Origin: Aegilops tauschii subsp. strangulata
Taxonomy: Eukaryota; Streptophyta; Magnoliopsida; Poales; Poaceae
Reading direction: 5' to 3'
Assembly: GCF_002575655.3 (NCBI RefSeq)
Contig: NC_053037.3
Coordinates: 444,013,793-444,077,792 of the forward strand
DNA length: 64,000 nt
The translations under genes and the position numbers were made by a program. Positions 1 to 10,978 of this stretch are shown here, in pieces. The notes beneath the pieces are model-generated. The model saw nothing but the letters and a program-made list of their open reading frames with translations. It searched no databases and had not been told where the DNA came from. Every line of letters begins with the position of its first letter. The first letter of the stretch is position 1.

Positions 1-195
1 GTTGTACAAATTTCGGCTTACAATGGAGGCGTATTAAATCGCCATCGGCCAAGAGCCGCCGGGTATTTAAACTCCGGATTGACCTATCAGCAGATGAGGT
101 ATTCAAAGTATCTTTGGCGCAATGGCTATTATTTTATCAATGGATATGATTTATTCTACAATGGAAAGAATAGTCCCGAGTCACTACAAGCTTAC

Positions 196-873
196 GACCC
201 GGCACTTGGGGGCTACATTATTCAAGTTGATATTACATCAAATATGCAAGTCCCATGTCACTACCAGCATGCACCATGGCACTTGGGGGCTAATGTAAAG
301 TCATTTTTTGATCAACTTATTGAAGACCCGACTCATCCCATTGTAATGAGCCGGCCCTTGGGGGCTACCAATTACTCCTGTCGAAAATTCAAGGTACACA
401 AGCCTTAATCCATTATATTAAAAGATCCACTACTCAGTTGGTAGAGTATAAAGCTCTTAACATTGTGAACGTGGGTTCAAGCCCCATGGTGGAGATTACA
501 TCATATGACGTTATTATCAATGAATTATATACAAAGTCTCAGCTCGGTAATATCTTACTGACCCGGCCCTTGGGGGCTACACGTTGTTGGTCCATTTTAC
601 ATGATCATATTTACAAAGTCCCTGCTCATTATTGCATAATGACCCGGCCCTTGGGGGCTACACTGGTTGAAGTTTTTATGAGCATAAGGCAATTACAAGT
701 CCCAGGTTGCTGCAAGCATGACAACCCGACACTTGGGGGCTACATATGTGGAATATTCAATTTATGACTAATGATTGAGATGAATAACCCGGATTTCTTC
801 AAGGTTGCAACACTTATATTGAAGTAAGTCTTAAGTTATCACTATGTTTTCCTCTTAAGACTTGGGGGCTACA
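196..873 (+). repeat. Dispersed PPT-like motif CTTGGGGGCTA, seven copies
   Basis: The core CTTGGGGGCTA(C/A) occurs near 205, 282, 357, 570, 650, 731 and 861, mostly preceded by ACCCGGCC or ACCCGGCA, and once more as the likely true PPT beside the LTR (about 1349). Spacing is irregular (75-215 bp), so this is a dispersed motif family and not a tandem repeat. Confidence 0.8.
424..495 (+). pseudogene. tRNA-Lys(CUU)-like relic inside the retrotransposon
   Basis: The stretch follows a plant tRNA-Lys almost to the end: D-arm CTCAGTTGGTAGAG, anticodon loop CTCTTAA with CTT at 456-458, and a T-arm with a perfect B box GGTTCAAGCC (474-483). Five acceptor pairs (TCCAC/GTGGA) remain. The A box has lost one base (TACTCAGTTGG instead of TAGCTCAGTTGG) and the D-stem is imperfect, so a working tRNA is unlikely. 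It lies in the non-coding internal region of the Gypsy element, on the same strand. It could be a tRNA copied in during reverse transcription or the head of a tRNA-derived SINE; no SINE body is recognisable downstream. Confidence 0.7.
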
Positions 874-1358
874 GGTGATATGCCTATAAGGGAGAAAAAA
901 TGACCCGGCATCATTTATTTGTAACCCGGCAATTTTGGCAATCATAACTTGGCAAGATCTACATCTTTAAGCCGGCTAAATATCAGTTGAATATTTCAAG
1001 ACCAATATTTTTGTTAAGTCAGAGCATTGAAGGCCGACTCAAATGGATTATTTCTTAGAATATTTCTCTACAAGAGCCAATGTCAGCAAATTGGTTATGA
1101 AGCTGGCCTATTGACCCGGATTTTTTAGAAGAAGTGCCTAGATTTTTTGCATTGGCAAGGTTTGGACATATCTGTTAAAAGAGATTTGCTATAAGATCTT
1201 GAGTATGCATCCAGGAGGAAAATGACAAGGACTTAAAGATGATCAGGTGCCGGTTCAGGAAAATATTTAACCCGGAGCACAACCTATCAAGTTTGTTCTT
1301 GTGTTTATTTTACAGGATCAGTTTAACATGGATGAATCCAAATTAAACTGGGGGCTAA

Positions 1359-1955
1359 TGTTGGGGATATACCCCGCGGTATGACCCGACCAGAAGTATG
1401 ACCTCGCCGGGCTTGGCGTTTTCATTGGTAACCAGCCGGAGTGGCGACTCACGGATGGCCGTAACGGCGGGTCAGACAGAAGACTAGGCCCAAGGCCCAG
1501 AAGGCCGGCTCATGTTATTGTGGGCCGGCTTAAGACGGAAGGCATGAGGAATATTTCCTTTACAGGGAAGCAAGACCCGTACTTGTATCCGACTTGTAAT
1601 AGAGAATAAGTTAGTTCTAATCCTACTAGGACTCTACATGTAAGCCGCCCCTTCAACTTATATAAGGAGGGGCAGGGCTCCCCAAAGAGGGACAAGGAAG
1701 AAGAAACAATCTCTAGGGCTAGACACAAAGAGCCGGTTCGCCGGCGACTCCCTCGTGATCATAATGAGACCTAGCCTCAAACAGCATGTAGGGTTGTTAC
1801 CGGATGATGTTTCCCGGGGCCCGAAGCTGTCTAAATCCTTGTCTTGTGTTGCGTCTCTCGATTCCGCCCAACCCCTCTCAAGCTACCACATAGATGCGTT
1901 GTCCTCGCGACTAAGTCCTGACACTACGGACATCTGCCGTGACAATTCCACGACA
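1359..1955 (+). repeat. 3' LTR of the Gypsy element (597 bp)
   Basis: TG...CA ends are visible (TGTTGGGGAT ... TTCCACGACA), with a polypurine tract immediately upstream and the gag of another element immediately downstream. The ORFs that cross it are shadows. Confidence 0.8.
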
Positions 1956-2073
1956 CCGAAGGAATTTCATAACCAATATTTTCAGTAGGTGCAGTAGGTT
2001 GAGGGGCAACTAATTGTGGTTCCGGTCGAGGTGAAGATACTCCAAACAAACCCCTCAAAGGATGATTCTCCAT
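1956..2073 (-). pseudogene. gag N-terminus of the Sabrina-type element (truncated)
   Basis: The ATG is at 2073, about 80 bp downstream of the PBS on the minus strand, and an open frame of 39 codons runs to the insertion point. It begins MENHPLRGLFGVSS and is proline- and glutamine-rich after that, as in the gag leaders of Athila-like Triticeae elements. The frame stops being readable where the plus-strand LTR was inserted (1955), so this is a 5' stub. No domain can be assigned within so short a piece. The rest of gag would lie to the left of the window if the inserted element is complete. Confidence 0.7.
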
Positions 2074-3690
2074 AGTAACAAGTAACAATAAATTTCAGCA
2101 CGTAGTAATCATTTTTCCTTACCAATTTCCACTTACCAACAGTGCTTCACTCCCCGGAAACGGCGCCAAAAAATAGTCTTGATTACCCACAAGTATAGGG
2201 GATTAATCATAGTCCTTTCTATAAGTAAGAGTGTCGAACCCAACGAGGAGCAGAAGGAGATGGCAAGTGGTTTTGAATAAGGTATTTTCTGCAAGCACTG
2301 AAATAGATGGTAACAAGTAGTTTGATAGCAAGATAAGCAAGTAACGATAACGGTGAATAAATTACAACAAGGTATCCCAATCCTTTTGTGGCAAAGGACT
2401 TGTCAAATGGTCTCTTATAATAAGATAAGTGTTCTTGTGGGTACACGGGAATTTCATCTAGTCACTTTCATCATGTTGGTTTGATTCATGTTCGCTACTT
2501 TGATAATTTGATATGTGGGTGGACCGGTGCTTAGGTGTTGTTCTTACTTGAACAAACCACCTACTAATGATTAACCCCCTCGCAAGCATTCGCAACTACG
2601 AGAAAAGTATTAAGATAAAATCTAACCATAGCATTAAACTTTTCGATCCAAATAAGTCCCTTACTAAGTAGCGCAAAAACTAGGGTTTAAACTTCTGTCA
2701 CTCTAGCAACCCATTATCTAATAACTATGCCATAATGCATTCCCTTAGGCCCAAATATGGTGAAGTGCCATGTAGTCGATGTTCACATAAGACCACTAAG
2801 GGAATCACAACATACATATCATCAGAATATCGAACACATATCAAGTTCACATGATTATTTGCAACATGACTTCTCCCGTGACCTCAAGAAAAAGGTAACT
2901 ACTCACAAATGATAATCATCCTAAGATCATAGGGGTATTAAATAGCATAATGGATCTGAACATATAATCTTCAACCCAACAAAACATTTAGTAATCAACT
3001 ACAAGATGTAATCAACATTACTAGTCACCCACATGTACCAATCTGAGGTTCCAGTACAAAGATTGAACACAAGAGATGAACTAGGGTTTGAGAGGAGATG
3101 GTGTTGTTGAAGATAGATGTTGATGGACGTTTCCCTCCCAAATATGAGAGTGTTGTTGGTGATGACGATGGCGATGATTTCCCCTCCAGGAGGGAAATTC
3201 CCCCGACGGAATCGCTCCACCGGAGGGAAAAAGTGATACTGCCCAAGTTCTGCCTCCAGATGGCAATGCTTCGTCCCGAAAGTCCTCCTCTGATTTTTTT
3301 TTCTAGGTCACAATGACCTATATACCAGAAGATGGTCACCGGAGGTGGGCCGAGGAGGGCACAACCCACCAGGGCGCGCCTGGTGGCCCAGGTGCCCCCT
3401 GGTGTCTTGTGCTCACCAGGGTGGCAACCTCCGGTAGTTATTTGCTCCAGTATTTTTTATATATTCCAAAACAATTCTCCGTAAATTTTCAGCTCATTTG
3501 GAGAAGTGCACAATAGGTAACTGTGACTTAGCTTTTTCAGGTCCAGAAATCCAGCTGTCGGCATGCTCCCTCTTTGTGTAAACCTTGCATATTATGAGAG
3601 AAAGGGCATTAGAATTGCTCCATGCAACATTATTATGCATAAAAACATTATAAATAACAGTAGGAAAACATGATGCAAAATGGACGTATT
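1956..3690 (-). mobile_element. Sabrina-type Gypsy element fragment: LTR, PBS and start of gag
   Basis: Read on the minus strand, an approx. 1.5-kb LTR (3690 to 2180) begins at ACGTCCATTTTGCATCATG, a start I associate with Sabrina, and ends GGTAATCA. It is followed by a primer-binding site TGGCGCCGTTTCCGGGGA (about 2168-2151) and the first codons of gag (2073). The element is then cut by the plus-strand Gypsy insertion at 1955. The two terminal bases at the 3690 side do not match the expected TGATACG start, so the edge is decayed or clipped. Only the 5' end is in view. Family name from memory; superfamily is safer. Confidence 0.75.
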
Positions 3691-4240
3691 TTCCCCCGCT
3701 CCCACCCCAGCTCCCATCCCCGCGCCCGCGCCAGCGACCATCCCCGTAGCATTGACGGGCTGGTCGCCGAGCACTATCGCGGAGCTGGAAGCCGCGGGCG
3801 TCAGCGAGGTCCCTGCGGACCCACCCGAGCTCATGTACATGCCAGCGCCAACACCTGTGCCCGTGCCCGTGCACGCCCCTGCACCCACCGCGGCGCTGGT
3901 CCCCGTGTGTTTGCTGCACCTGCCGCGCCCGTGCCCGTGCGTGTGCCCCGCTCAGCGTCATGGGACGCTGCTGTCGACCGCTACGTCGCAGCCCCACGAT
4001 TTGTCATCCTCCCGCGCCTGCCCGTCGATTGCGCAACGACAGGATGTTTGATTTCCATGTGAAGAACATTATGTGTTGCCTTGAAGACTTCAACAACGGC
4101 GTCCCGGAGGACGACAATGACAACGCTGGCGCGACACGTCGCCTCCGCCGCGCTGGAATTAGTTTTCTCTGGTTTAATATTGTACCTCGATCGTATGAAT
4201 ATAAATTCGCAGTGTGACTGAATGAAACATATGGTTTGAA
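3691..4240 (+). other. GC-rich, proline-coding remnant next to the Sabrina LTR
   Basis: A plus-strand frame rich in Pro, Ala and Val (repeated PAP, PVPVP) runs from the LTR edge to about 4050. A different frame (4040-4160) is acidic and reads as a gene end, followed by an AT-rich stretch that looks like a 3' UTR. The nominal start codon at 3680 lies inside the LTR, so the ORF start is artificial. I do not recognise the product. It probably belongs to the CACTA-like sequence into which the LTR was inserted. Confidence 0.35.
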
Positions 4241-4299
4241 CAAACTTGCATTTTTCTCTGTGAATGTATAGACTTATCAAAAAAATTAAACATCAACGG

Positions 4300-4640
4300 T
4301 TTTTAAATTTAAAAGACTCATCACAAATGTTTTAGATAGAACACATGTATGCAAACTTACAGCTTCACCAGTAAGCCAAGGGAAAATGTGCCGAGAAGGA
4401 TTTGTGCAGCTCTTCATCGCAAAAGTTTTATATAGAACACCCTACACAAAGCAAGAGCTATGGTCTTACCTAGTAAGCCAAGGGGGAATTTGCCGTGTAG
4501 GATTTGTGCATCTTTTCATCGCAAACAGTTCAGATTGTAGACGGTATGCAAAGCGAGAGCAATGGTTCCTTCGCCTCTAAGCCAAGAGAAAGTCTGACAC
4601 GCAGGATTTGTACATCCCTTCAATGCAAATGATGTTTTCG
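4300..4640 (+). repeat. CACTA-like subterminal repeat array
   Basis: Three imperfect units of about 100-110 bp share AAGCCAAGGG, AGGATTTGTGCA and CATCGCAAA. The words CATCGCAAACAGTTC and GTATGC recur in the same orientation at 18980-19330, just inside a CACTA terminus. This makes it part of a CACTA end or an internal copy of that array. No terminus is visible here. Confidence 0.5.
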
Positions 4641-5109
4641 GATGACCCGTGTGCAACCATGTACATAAAATTTGGTATGATTTGCATCTGTCATATTGGG
4701 TATATTGGCATTTGTCAAACTGGAAAGATTGACATTTGTTGATCTAGTAACATTGCCCTTTGTCAACCTTGTAACACTGCCATTTGTCAAAATTTGCAAC
4801 TAAAAATCACTAGCACTATCTAATTTTTGCAACTAAAATTCAGTAAGCATAGATTTCATTCATAGATTAAGAAGTCGTTCTTTATATAAACAGTTCAACT
4901 CGACAGCTGAACCGACCAAACTTTTCCCCAGTAGTTGCCAACCACATACTGAAATAGCTCGTTCAACTATATACACTAACTAATTTTAAGTACGTTGTAC
5001 AGTTCAGCCACATCTATAGTCAGATGAAGTGAACAAAATAGCCCCTAAATACTACTCCTATTGAGGGGCTTTGTACTACTTCCAGCAGCCTCACCTCTAC
5101 TGAGCGCGC
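4641..5109 (-). other. AT-rich 3' flank of the split minus-strand ORF
   Basis: No ORF is supportable. The phrase CATTTGTCAA recurs four times between 4711 and 4790. Reading on the minus strand it follows the stop codon at 5110 and would be the 3' UTR of that ORF. Confidence 0.3.
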
Positions 5110-5397
5110 TCAGTAAGAGGTGGAGGAGGAGGAGCCCACCGACGAGCTGGACAACTGGAATCCGGTGCCTGCCATTGCTACACCATTAGCGACACTCACC
5201 TCGAACGCCCTCTGCCGCTCTAGATGACCCCTCTTGAAGCAGCGAGACTCCTCGTCGATCTCCTCATTCCTCGCCACTGCGGCGGCATGTGCTGCGGCCA
5301 AGGCGGCGGTAAGACTCTTTACGTGCTTGACGAGGCGCTCCTCCTCCTCCCACAGGAACTCGATGTAGCGCGCAAGGTCGCTGACGCACATGCGGGG
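5110..5397 (-). pseudogene. 3' part of a minus-strand ORF split by a solo LTR
   Basis: This open frame reads MCVSDLARYIEFLWEEEE and continues with an alanine-rich, charged helical stretch to a serine-rich tail and a stop at 5110. Its 5' end abuts the CGGGG target duplication of the solo LTR (5393-5397). Removing the LTR and one copy of the duplication puts this frame in phase with the repeat-coding frame at 16440-16795, so the visible ATG at 5391 need not be the true start. The heptad-like WEEEERLVKHVKSL segment suggests a short coiled coil. I do not recognise the family. It is probably a CACTA-borne gene, because it lies between CACTA-type subterminal repeats. Confidence 0.5.
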
Positions 5398-5888
5398 TGA
5401 TACATCTCCAACGTATCTATAATTTTTTATTGTTCCATGCTGTTATATTATCATTCTTGGATGTTTTACAATCATTTAATAGCAACTTTAAATCATTTTT
5501 TGGGACTAACCAATTGACATAGTGCCCAGTGCCAGTAGCTATTTTTGCTTGTTTTTTACTTCATAGAAAATCAATACCAAACGGAGTCCAAACGCAGCGA
5601 AACTTTTGGAGATTTTTTTGGACCAGAAGACACAAGATGGGCCAAAGAAGTACCAAAAGGGTGCCTCGAGGGGGACACTACCCACCTGGGCGTGCCTAGA
5701 GGCCCAGGCGTGCCCTAGTGGGTTGTGCCCACCTCGGTGGCCTCCCGCACCGCCTCTTCGCCCTATAAATACCCAAATATTCCAGAAACCCTAGGGAGTC
5801 GACAAAACACAATTCCAGCCGCCGCAAGTTCCAGAACCACGAGATGCAATCTAGACACCATCACGAAGGGGTTCATCATCCTCATTAG
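5398..5888 (+). repeat. WHAM-type solo LTR, left piece
   Basis: The LTR starts TGATACATCTCCAACGTATC, preceded by CGGGG (5393-5397). A TATA-like CCCTATAAATACC lies near 5761-5773. The LTR is broken at 5888 by the nested Tat-like element and resumes at 15369. The same LTR family recurs at 30284-31847 and 40046-41630 on the opposite strand. Confidence 0.85.
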
Positions 5889-6461
5889 TGTTGTGGTACT
5901 AAGACTGACAGTAGAATAGGGGGGTAAGTATGGAGAGGCAAGATCCTAGCTATGGCGAAGTTGTACACACGAGTTTTACGAGTTCAGGCCCTTCTCGAAA
6001 GAAGTAACAGCCCTACGTCTCGGAGCCCGGAGGCGATCGATTGGTTATGTATGTGTGTGTTTACAGGGGTGTGAACCCTTGTCCTAGAGGAGGAGGGTGG
6101 CTTATATAGAGTGCGCCAGGATCCAACCTCCCCTCCGTTACACAGGGTTCAATGTACATAAAGAGAGAGCGTTACAGGTAACGTCCGTAATAAAGTGCTA
6201 TAAATGATCATTATATGAGTAAACGCCCGACCGTTGCTGCGCGGAGTGGCTTTAGGTCTTCTGCACGTCGAGTGGTTTAGTGGTCGAGTGACCTAAATAA
6301 GGAGGGGTCTCCGAGTGAATGGTAGGTCGAGTGGATTGCACTCGACACCTTTGTTGGGCCCCCTCTATTTACTCTCGAACTTCTTTGCTTCTAGGACAAG
6401 GACCTTAGGTAGGACGTATAGGTCAGGCCTATTACCCTACCCCATGTCTATGTCCTCATCA
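5889..6461 (-). repeat. 3' LTR of the Tat-like element
   Basis: 573 bp, ending CCTCATCA at 6461. Compared by eye with the other LTR it differs by roughly 15-20 substitutions and lacks four bases near 6210, so the insertion is not recent. A minus-strand TATA box (CTATATAAG) lies near 6112-6104. Confidence 0.85.
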
Positions 6462-6991
6462 TTAGCCCCCGAATAGATTGAGGTCCGAGTGAAAAGAAGG
6501 TTGAAGTTGACCTTGCTTTGACTCTTGCTTTGACTCTCGCTTTCATCTCCAAATGGAGGCCAGTTGTTGGAACTTCGGCTTCGTTTCAGTCGCCTTGATC
6601 GATTAAAAAATTGCCGACTGGTTTTTATAACGTCACCCGTCGAGTGTTATCCTTGACATGGAATCTTTGGCGTGATCGGTTGTAGAGGATCCCGGATTTC
6701 GCGGGATTCGAAATTTTGGTGGAAGCGCGCCAGGCGGAGCGCGCCGTGGTAAGTGGAGTAGATAAATAGGAAATTTTGATTTCCGCGCCACCTTTTTCAA
6801 ACGTATCCCGTGTGCGACTGTTAAGGGATTTGACAGGATCGCCCGGGCCCACGCGTCAGCCACTCAGAAGTAGGCCTTTAAAAGTGGCGAGGCCGAGGCG
6901 TCCGCACTGTGCGTACCCATTCTCCTTCTTCTTCCTCTTTCTCCTTCACCTCGTTCAGCTTATCCACTCTCGACGCCGCTACTCTGCCGCC
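6462..6991 (+). promoter_or_regulatory. PPT side of the element and leader/promoter of the antisense gene
   Basis: On the minus strand this begins with the polypurine tract beside the 3' LTR. On the plus strand it is the 5' flank of the antisense gene: a TATA-like CCTTTAAAAGTGG sits near 6875-6887, about 110 bp before the ATG at 6992, followed by a pyrimidine-rich leader (CTTCTTCTTCCTCTTTCTCC, 6923-6942). Confidence 0.45.
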
Positions 6992-9900
6992 ATGGGGAAG
7001 GAGAATACGGCGGCGCTGGAACGCGCGAAGAAGGCGACGGGGGCGGGGAAAAGCAAGAAGACAAATCGGGGATCTTCATCGCGCTCGGGGCTGCCGTCGG
7101 GTTGGATCCAGGGAGATTGGAGCCGATCCTCACTTCGGCAGGGAGACTTGGACGATATGGCCGAGTTAGGGCTGATCGTCCATGAGTCTGCGCGGCTGCC
7201 GGAGGGGGAAACGGAGCCGCAGCTGCGGCCGGGTGAGTGTGTTCTGCTCGCCACTCATGTTGACCGCGGCTTCTCGCTTCCTCCACACCCCTTCTTTCGA
7301 GGTTTCTTGAATTTCTTCAGGGCTCAACTCCATCATTTTACTCCCAACACCATCACATATCTTGCTGCATTTGTATCCATGTGCGAGAATTTCCTGGGAT
7401 GTCGACTGCACTGGGGTCTTTTCAAGCACATTTTCACCATCCGCTCCCAAACAGTGAAGAAAGCGAACTCGAACGATGAGAAAACCCATGTTATCCAGAT
7501 GTGTGGGGGTCTGGGTATCCAGAAGAGGAAGAGGAGTTCCTTCCCTTCGATGACTCTTCCTGAGTCGGTCAGGGGCTGGCAGTCGACCTGGTTCTACTGC
7601 CAGGATATCGTGACCCCAGGCCAGTCGACTGGACTTCCCCCTTTCTCTTTTGACCGTGTTCAGACTCCATCTTCGTTGAAAGTGACCGCTGCGAAGAAGG
7701 CAGAGACGGGCATGCTGGTCGAGAGAGTAGTTCAACTGATCAACCAAGGTGTCACCGGCATGGATCTGCTGGAGGCGTTCCTCAGTCGGCGCATTCAACC
7801 ACTCCAAGCTCATGACCACTCCATGTGGATGTACTCGGGGGCTGGTGACACCGCTCGGGTTCATCCGGAGGAGGTGGTGGCCAAAACAGTGGCCCAGTGG
7901 CTGAGGGGCATCACCGGGAACATGGACAACCCATGGGCGCCAGGAGAGTCAACCCTTTCAGTGACAGCAACTAGCCAGACAAGGTTTGACCACTACAACT
8001 GATTGAATTTGGATGTGTTTTCTGACTGTTTGTTGATCCGACTGATTTCCACTCGGCTCCTTGTTTTGTAGATTTACACAGAGATGTACTCAATGCCCAA
8101 TGGCGAACAAGCTCTGGAGCAGGACCATGAGGGCGAGGACAGCGCGGAGGAGAGCAGTGAGTGGGAGTCACCAGCCGACGATGATGAAGATGAGAGCGAT
8201 GAGTCGGACGATGAGGAGGTAGCCGACTCACCACCTCGTTTCGAACGTCGATCCAAGCAGCACCATGATCCCGCGGGCAGGCGCGGCAAGGCTGTGGCCT
8301 CGAGCGCTCCATCTCAAAAGCGCGCTCGCTCTTCGACTCCAGAATTGGCTGAGAAGGTCACCAAGCAGCCCAAGTTCAATCCTTCGAAGGCTCGGAAGAC
8401 CTTGCCTAGAATCAAGATGGACGTTCATGTTGTCTGGGTAAATGTTCTTCCCGTATTTTCTTGTTCTGACCGATTCTCTTGTACTGACCGAGTGGATGAT
8501 GAACCTTTACAGCCCGGCCTCGGCCGCGACTGATATGGATATCGACAAGACCCCAGATGACGAGGAAACCGACGACGCAGCTACCTCCAAAGCCAGTAAG
8601 TCTGCCCGACTCGAATTTATTTGGACGACTGGATTGTTTGTCAGCTATCTCTTTGACTTTCTCTGTTTGTTGCAGCTCCACGGGACGTTGTTGTGCTCCC
8701 GGACGATGAAGAAGAAGTACCGCTGAGGGGCAGGAGGAGGAGGGACAAGGAACTGAGCGGGAAAGCGCCTGAGGTCCAGGTTCCTCAGTCGACCGTGATG
8801 CCTGGGATGGCAGTCGAGCGATCGACAGATCCGGCTCGTACCAACGTCACTTTGTCTATCCCGCTGTCGACTGATTGCCCATCAGGATCAGCTGCTCAGA
8901 CTTCTGTTGCACCAATACAACTCCACGCATCAGACCCAGCGGCTGCTTCGACTGCTCTGCCATCATCGCTTTTCACTACGTATCAAACCCCGGACGACCC
9001 ACCGACTGCCGCCAAGGAAGCTCTTCTTCAGTTGAACCTTGTGATGGGGCAAATGAAAGTGGTGCATGAGGCCAGTCAGGTGGCCTTCAACGCCGGAGCT
9101 GCTCTGCAGACCAATGTCCAGGTTAGTTGATTTCCGATTGATCATATTTCTTGTCTGATCACCCACTGGGGTGCGACTGTTTTGAAATTGTATGTCAATT
9201 TGGGTCAACTTGAATTGAATCTTTGAACTAGTGGGGGCACTCTGAGTGCACCCACTGGGTGTAGTCCCCGAGACCATAGTTGACTGCGGGCAGTCGACTG
9301 TGGTCTGAGAATCTGAATATTTTACTCGGCCTGGGTGGACCAGGTCGAATGGAACCAGAACCAGTGGGGGCACGCTAAGTGCACCCACTGGGTGTAGTCC
9401 CCGAGATCATAGTTGACTGCGGGCAGTCGACTATGGTCTGAGAACCTCCCCCTTTTTTTTACAACTCGCGCTGGGCAGACCATGCCGAGTGTTTTTACTC
9501 AAACCAGTGGGGGCACGCTAAGTGCACCCACTGGGTGTAGACCCCGAGACTGCCGTTGAATGTTTGATTCGGTGGTAGTCTTAGAGTAACTGTCGCAGTG
9601 ATGTCTTTTTATTTTAGTCGACTGACATGTCATATGTATTGACCGCAGAAATCTTGTGATCTCAGTGTTCAACTTTCTACACTGAACAAGCAACAAATCA
9701 GCCTCAACCTTGATCTGGAACTGGCCAGGAAGAATCTCAAGACTACTCGTGATGAAGTAGCTGCCATGGGAGGTAACCAATCATCAACTGTCTATCTCAC
9801 TGCTGGCACTTTTCCTTTCCATTTTTTGAACCGAGTGACTCCACTCGAGCAGATGTATGTAGTGAAAACCGTCAACTCAAGCCCATCTGAAGAATGTTAT

Positions 9901-10762
9901 TTCTTTAGAGAAAATGAAGCAGGCTTTGGAGAAGAAGGATCTGGATCTTGCTGCTGCACAGAAGGAAGCGCGAGAGAAAACGGCGCTTGCTGACAAGAAG
10001 CTTGCTTCAGTCGACAAGTTAGAAGAAGAGAACTCCAAACTGAAGACTGCTGTTTCTGACGCCAATCGGGAGGTCGAGCGATTGAAGAAAGACAAGGACA
10101 AGCTGACTGGCGAGCCTGGGAGCCTCAAGGCCAAGAAGGGCGAGTTGGAGTCTTATCTGGGCCAGCTTGCTGCAAAGCTGGTCTTAAAACTTGAAGGTAC
10201 TTATGATTGACTGACTTATTACGGTCGACTATCAGGCCTGATTATATCGTCGACTCACCATTTACTCAACTGTGCAGAGCTTTGCCAAGACTTTGAAGCG
10301 GAAACTGGGCGAGTCGAGACGGGTCACGATCCCATAAATTGTCCAGTCAAGGATGATGTTGCGATGAATGTGCTGCAGTTGGAATCTCGCATGGACAGCG
10401 TGGTTGCTTATCTTGCCCGCCTGAAAGCAGCGATGACTCGGGTTGATGCTGAACTCTGGCCTCAGGCAGAACTATCTCAAGACCTCGAGTCTTTGATGGC
10501 TCGACTGAATCAAATACCTGACCGAGTGCAAGAATGGAAGAAGTCATCTGCTCGATGTGGCGCTGATGTCGCGTTGTCCCTGGTCCGAGTGCACTGCAAA
10601 GACGTCAAAGAAGACAAGCTGGCGGAGCTCAAGGTTGCTAACACAGAGAGGCACACTTTCCAGTCCTTCATGGACACTTTCCTTGAAGCCGCCACTCGCA
10701 TTACAGACAGCATAGACCTTGACAGTTTCTGCGACCCAGCCAGTCTTTCTCCTGATGCGTGA
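6992..10762 (+). CDS. Antisense multi-exon gene (aORF) of the Tat-like element, gypsy-type transposase-like protein
   Basis: The ATG at 6992 follows a plausible TATA and leader; an in-frame upstream Met at 6776 is less likely. Exon 1 (6992 to about 7970) encodes a globular region with LPPHPFFRGFLNFFRAQLHH and ITYLAAFVSMCENFLGC, the pattern of the grass 'putative gypsy-type transposon' domain (Pfam PF04195-like). Later exons, supported by GT/AG borders, run about 8072-8437 (acidic DDDEDESDESDDEE), about 8675-9120 (RRRRDK, Ser/Pro-rich), 9649-9771, 9909-10195 (coiled coil EKKDLDLAAAQKEAREK) and 10277-10762 (helical C-terminus). A small exon near 8513-8597 is probable. Some junctions do not keep phase, so one or two frameshifts or misplaced donors are likely. 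The role of aORF proteins is unknown. It runs against gag within the same element. Confidence 0.7.
9230..9545 (+). repeat. Three copies of an approx. 130-bp repeat with a hairpin, in an aORF intron
   Basis: CAGTGGGGGCAC and AGTGCACCCACTGGGTGTAG recur at about 9228, 9360 and 9503. Each copy folds as GTGGGGGCAC ... GTGCACCCAC. The first two also share a TTGACTGCGGGCAGTCGACT segment. They lie between the exons ending at 9120 and beginning at 9649. Confidence 0.75.
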
Positions 10763-10978
10763 CCGAGAAACATTATGCTCCACCTTTATTTGCCTCAGAA
10801 TGCCGAGTGATTGTGTAATCGTTAAACTTCTTCGGGCTTGATGCTCGAATACTTTTGATCCGTCGCCCGGAACTTTAGGATTTAGCTGAACTTGGTTTAT
10901 CTCTGAATATGCTTGTGTTTGCCTTCGAGTGGAATTTGCTCTTCACTCGGAATAATCTTTGTACTTGAGATGCAGCTA
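10763..10978 (+). other. 3' flank of the aORF
   Basis: No ORF. The stretch continues the GAGTG/CACTCG-rich base use of the element up to the first tandem array. Confidence 0.4.

Larger units (their letters stand above)
1..1955 (+). mobile_element. Gypsy-type LTR retrotransposon, 3' part (internal region plus 3' LTR)
   Basis: The 3' LTR runs 1359-1955: it starts TGTTGGGGATATAC directly after a purine-rich tract (CTGGGGGCTAA, 1349-1358 area) that fits a polypurine tract, and ends CACGACA. The next five bases, CCGAA (1956-1960), would be one copy of the target duplication. The internal region (1-1358) has no coding ORF of note and is a non-coding 3' domain. The 5' half lies outside the window. 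A TATA-like ACTTATATAAGG sits in the LTR near 1657-1669. The element is inserted in a Sabrina-type gag on the other strand. Superfamily is inferred from LTR style and the PPT; the family is not named. Confidence 0.8.

Noticed and set aside
3680..4051. Plus-strand ORF with Pro-Ala repeats as a gene
   Set aside because: Its start lies in the Sabrina-type LTR, and the open frame is explained by GC-rich repeats.
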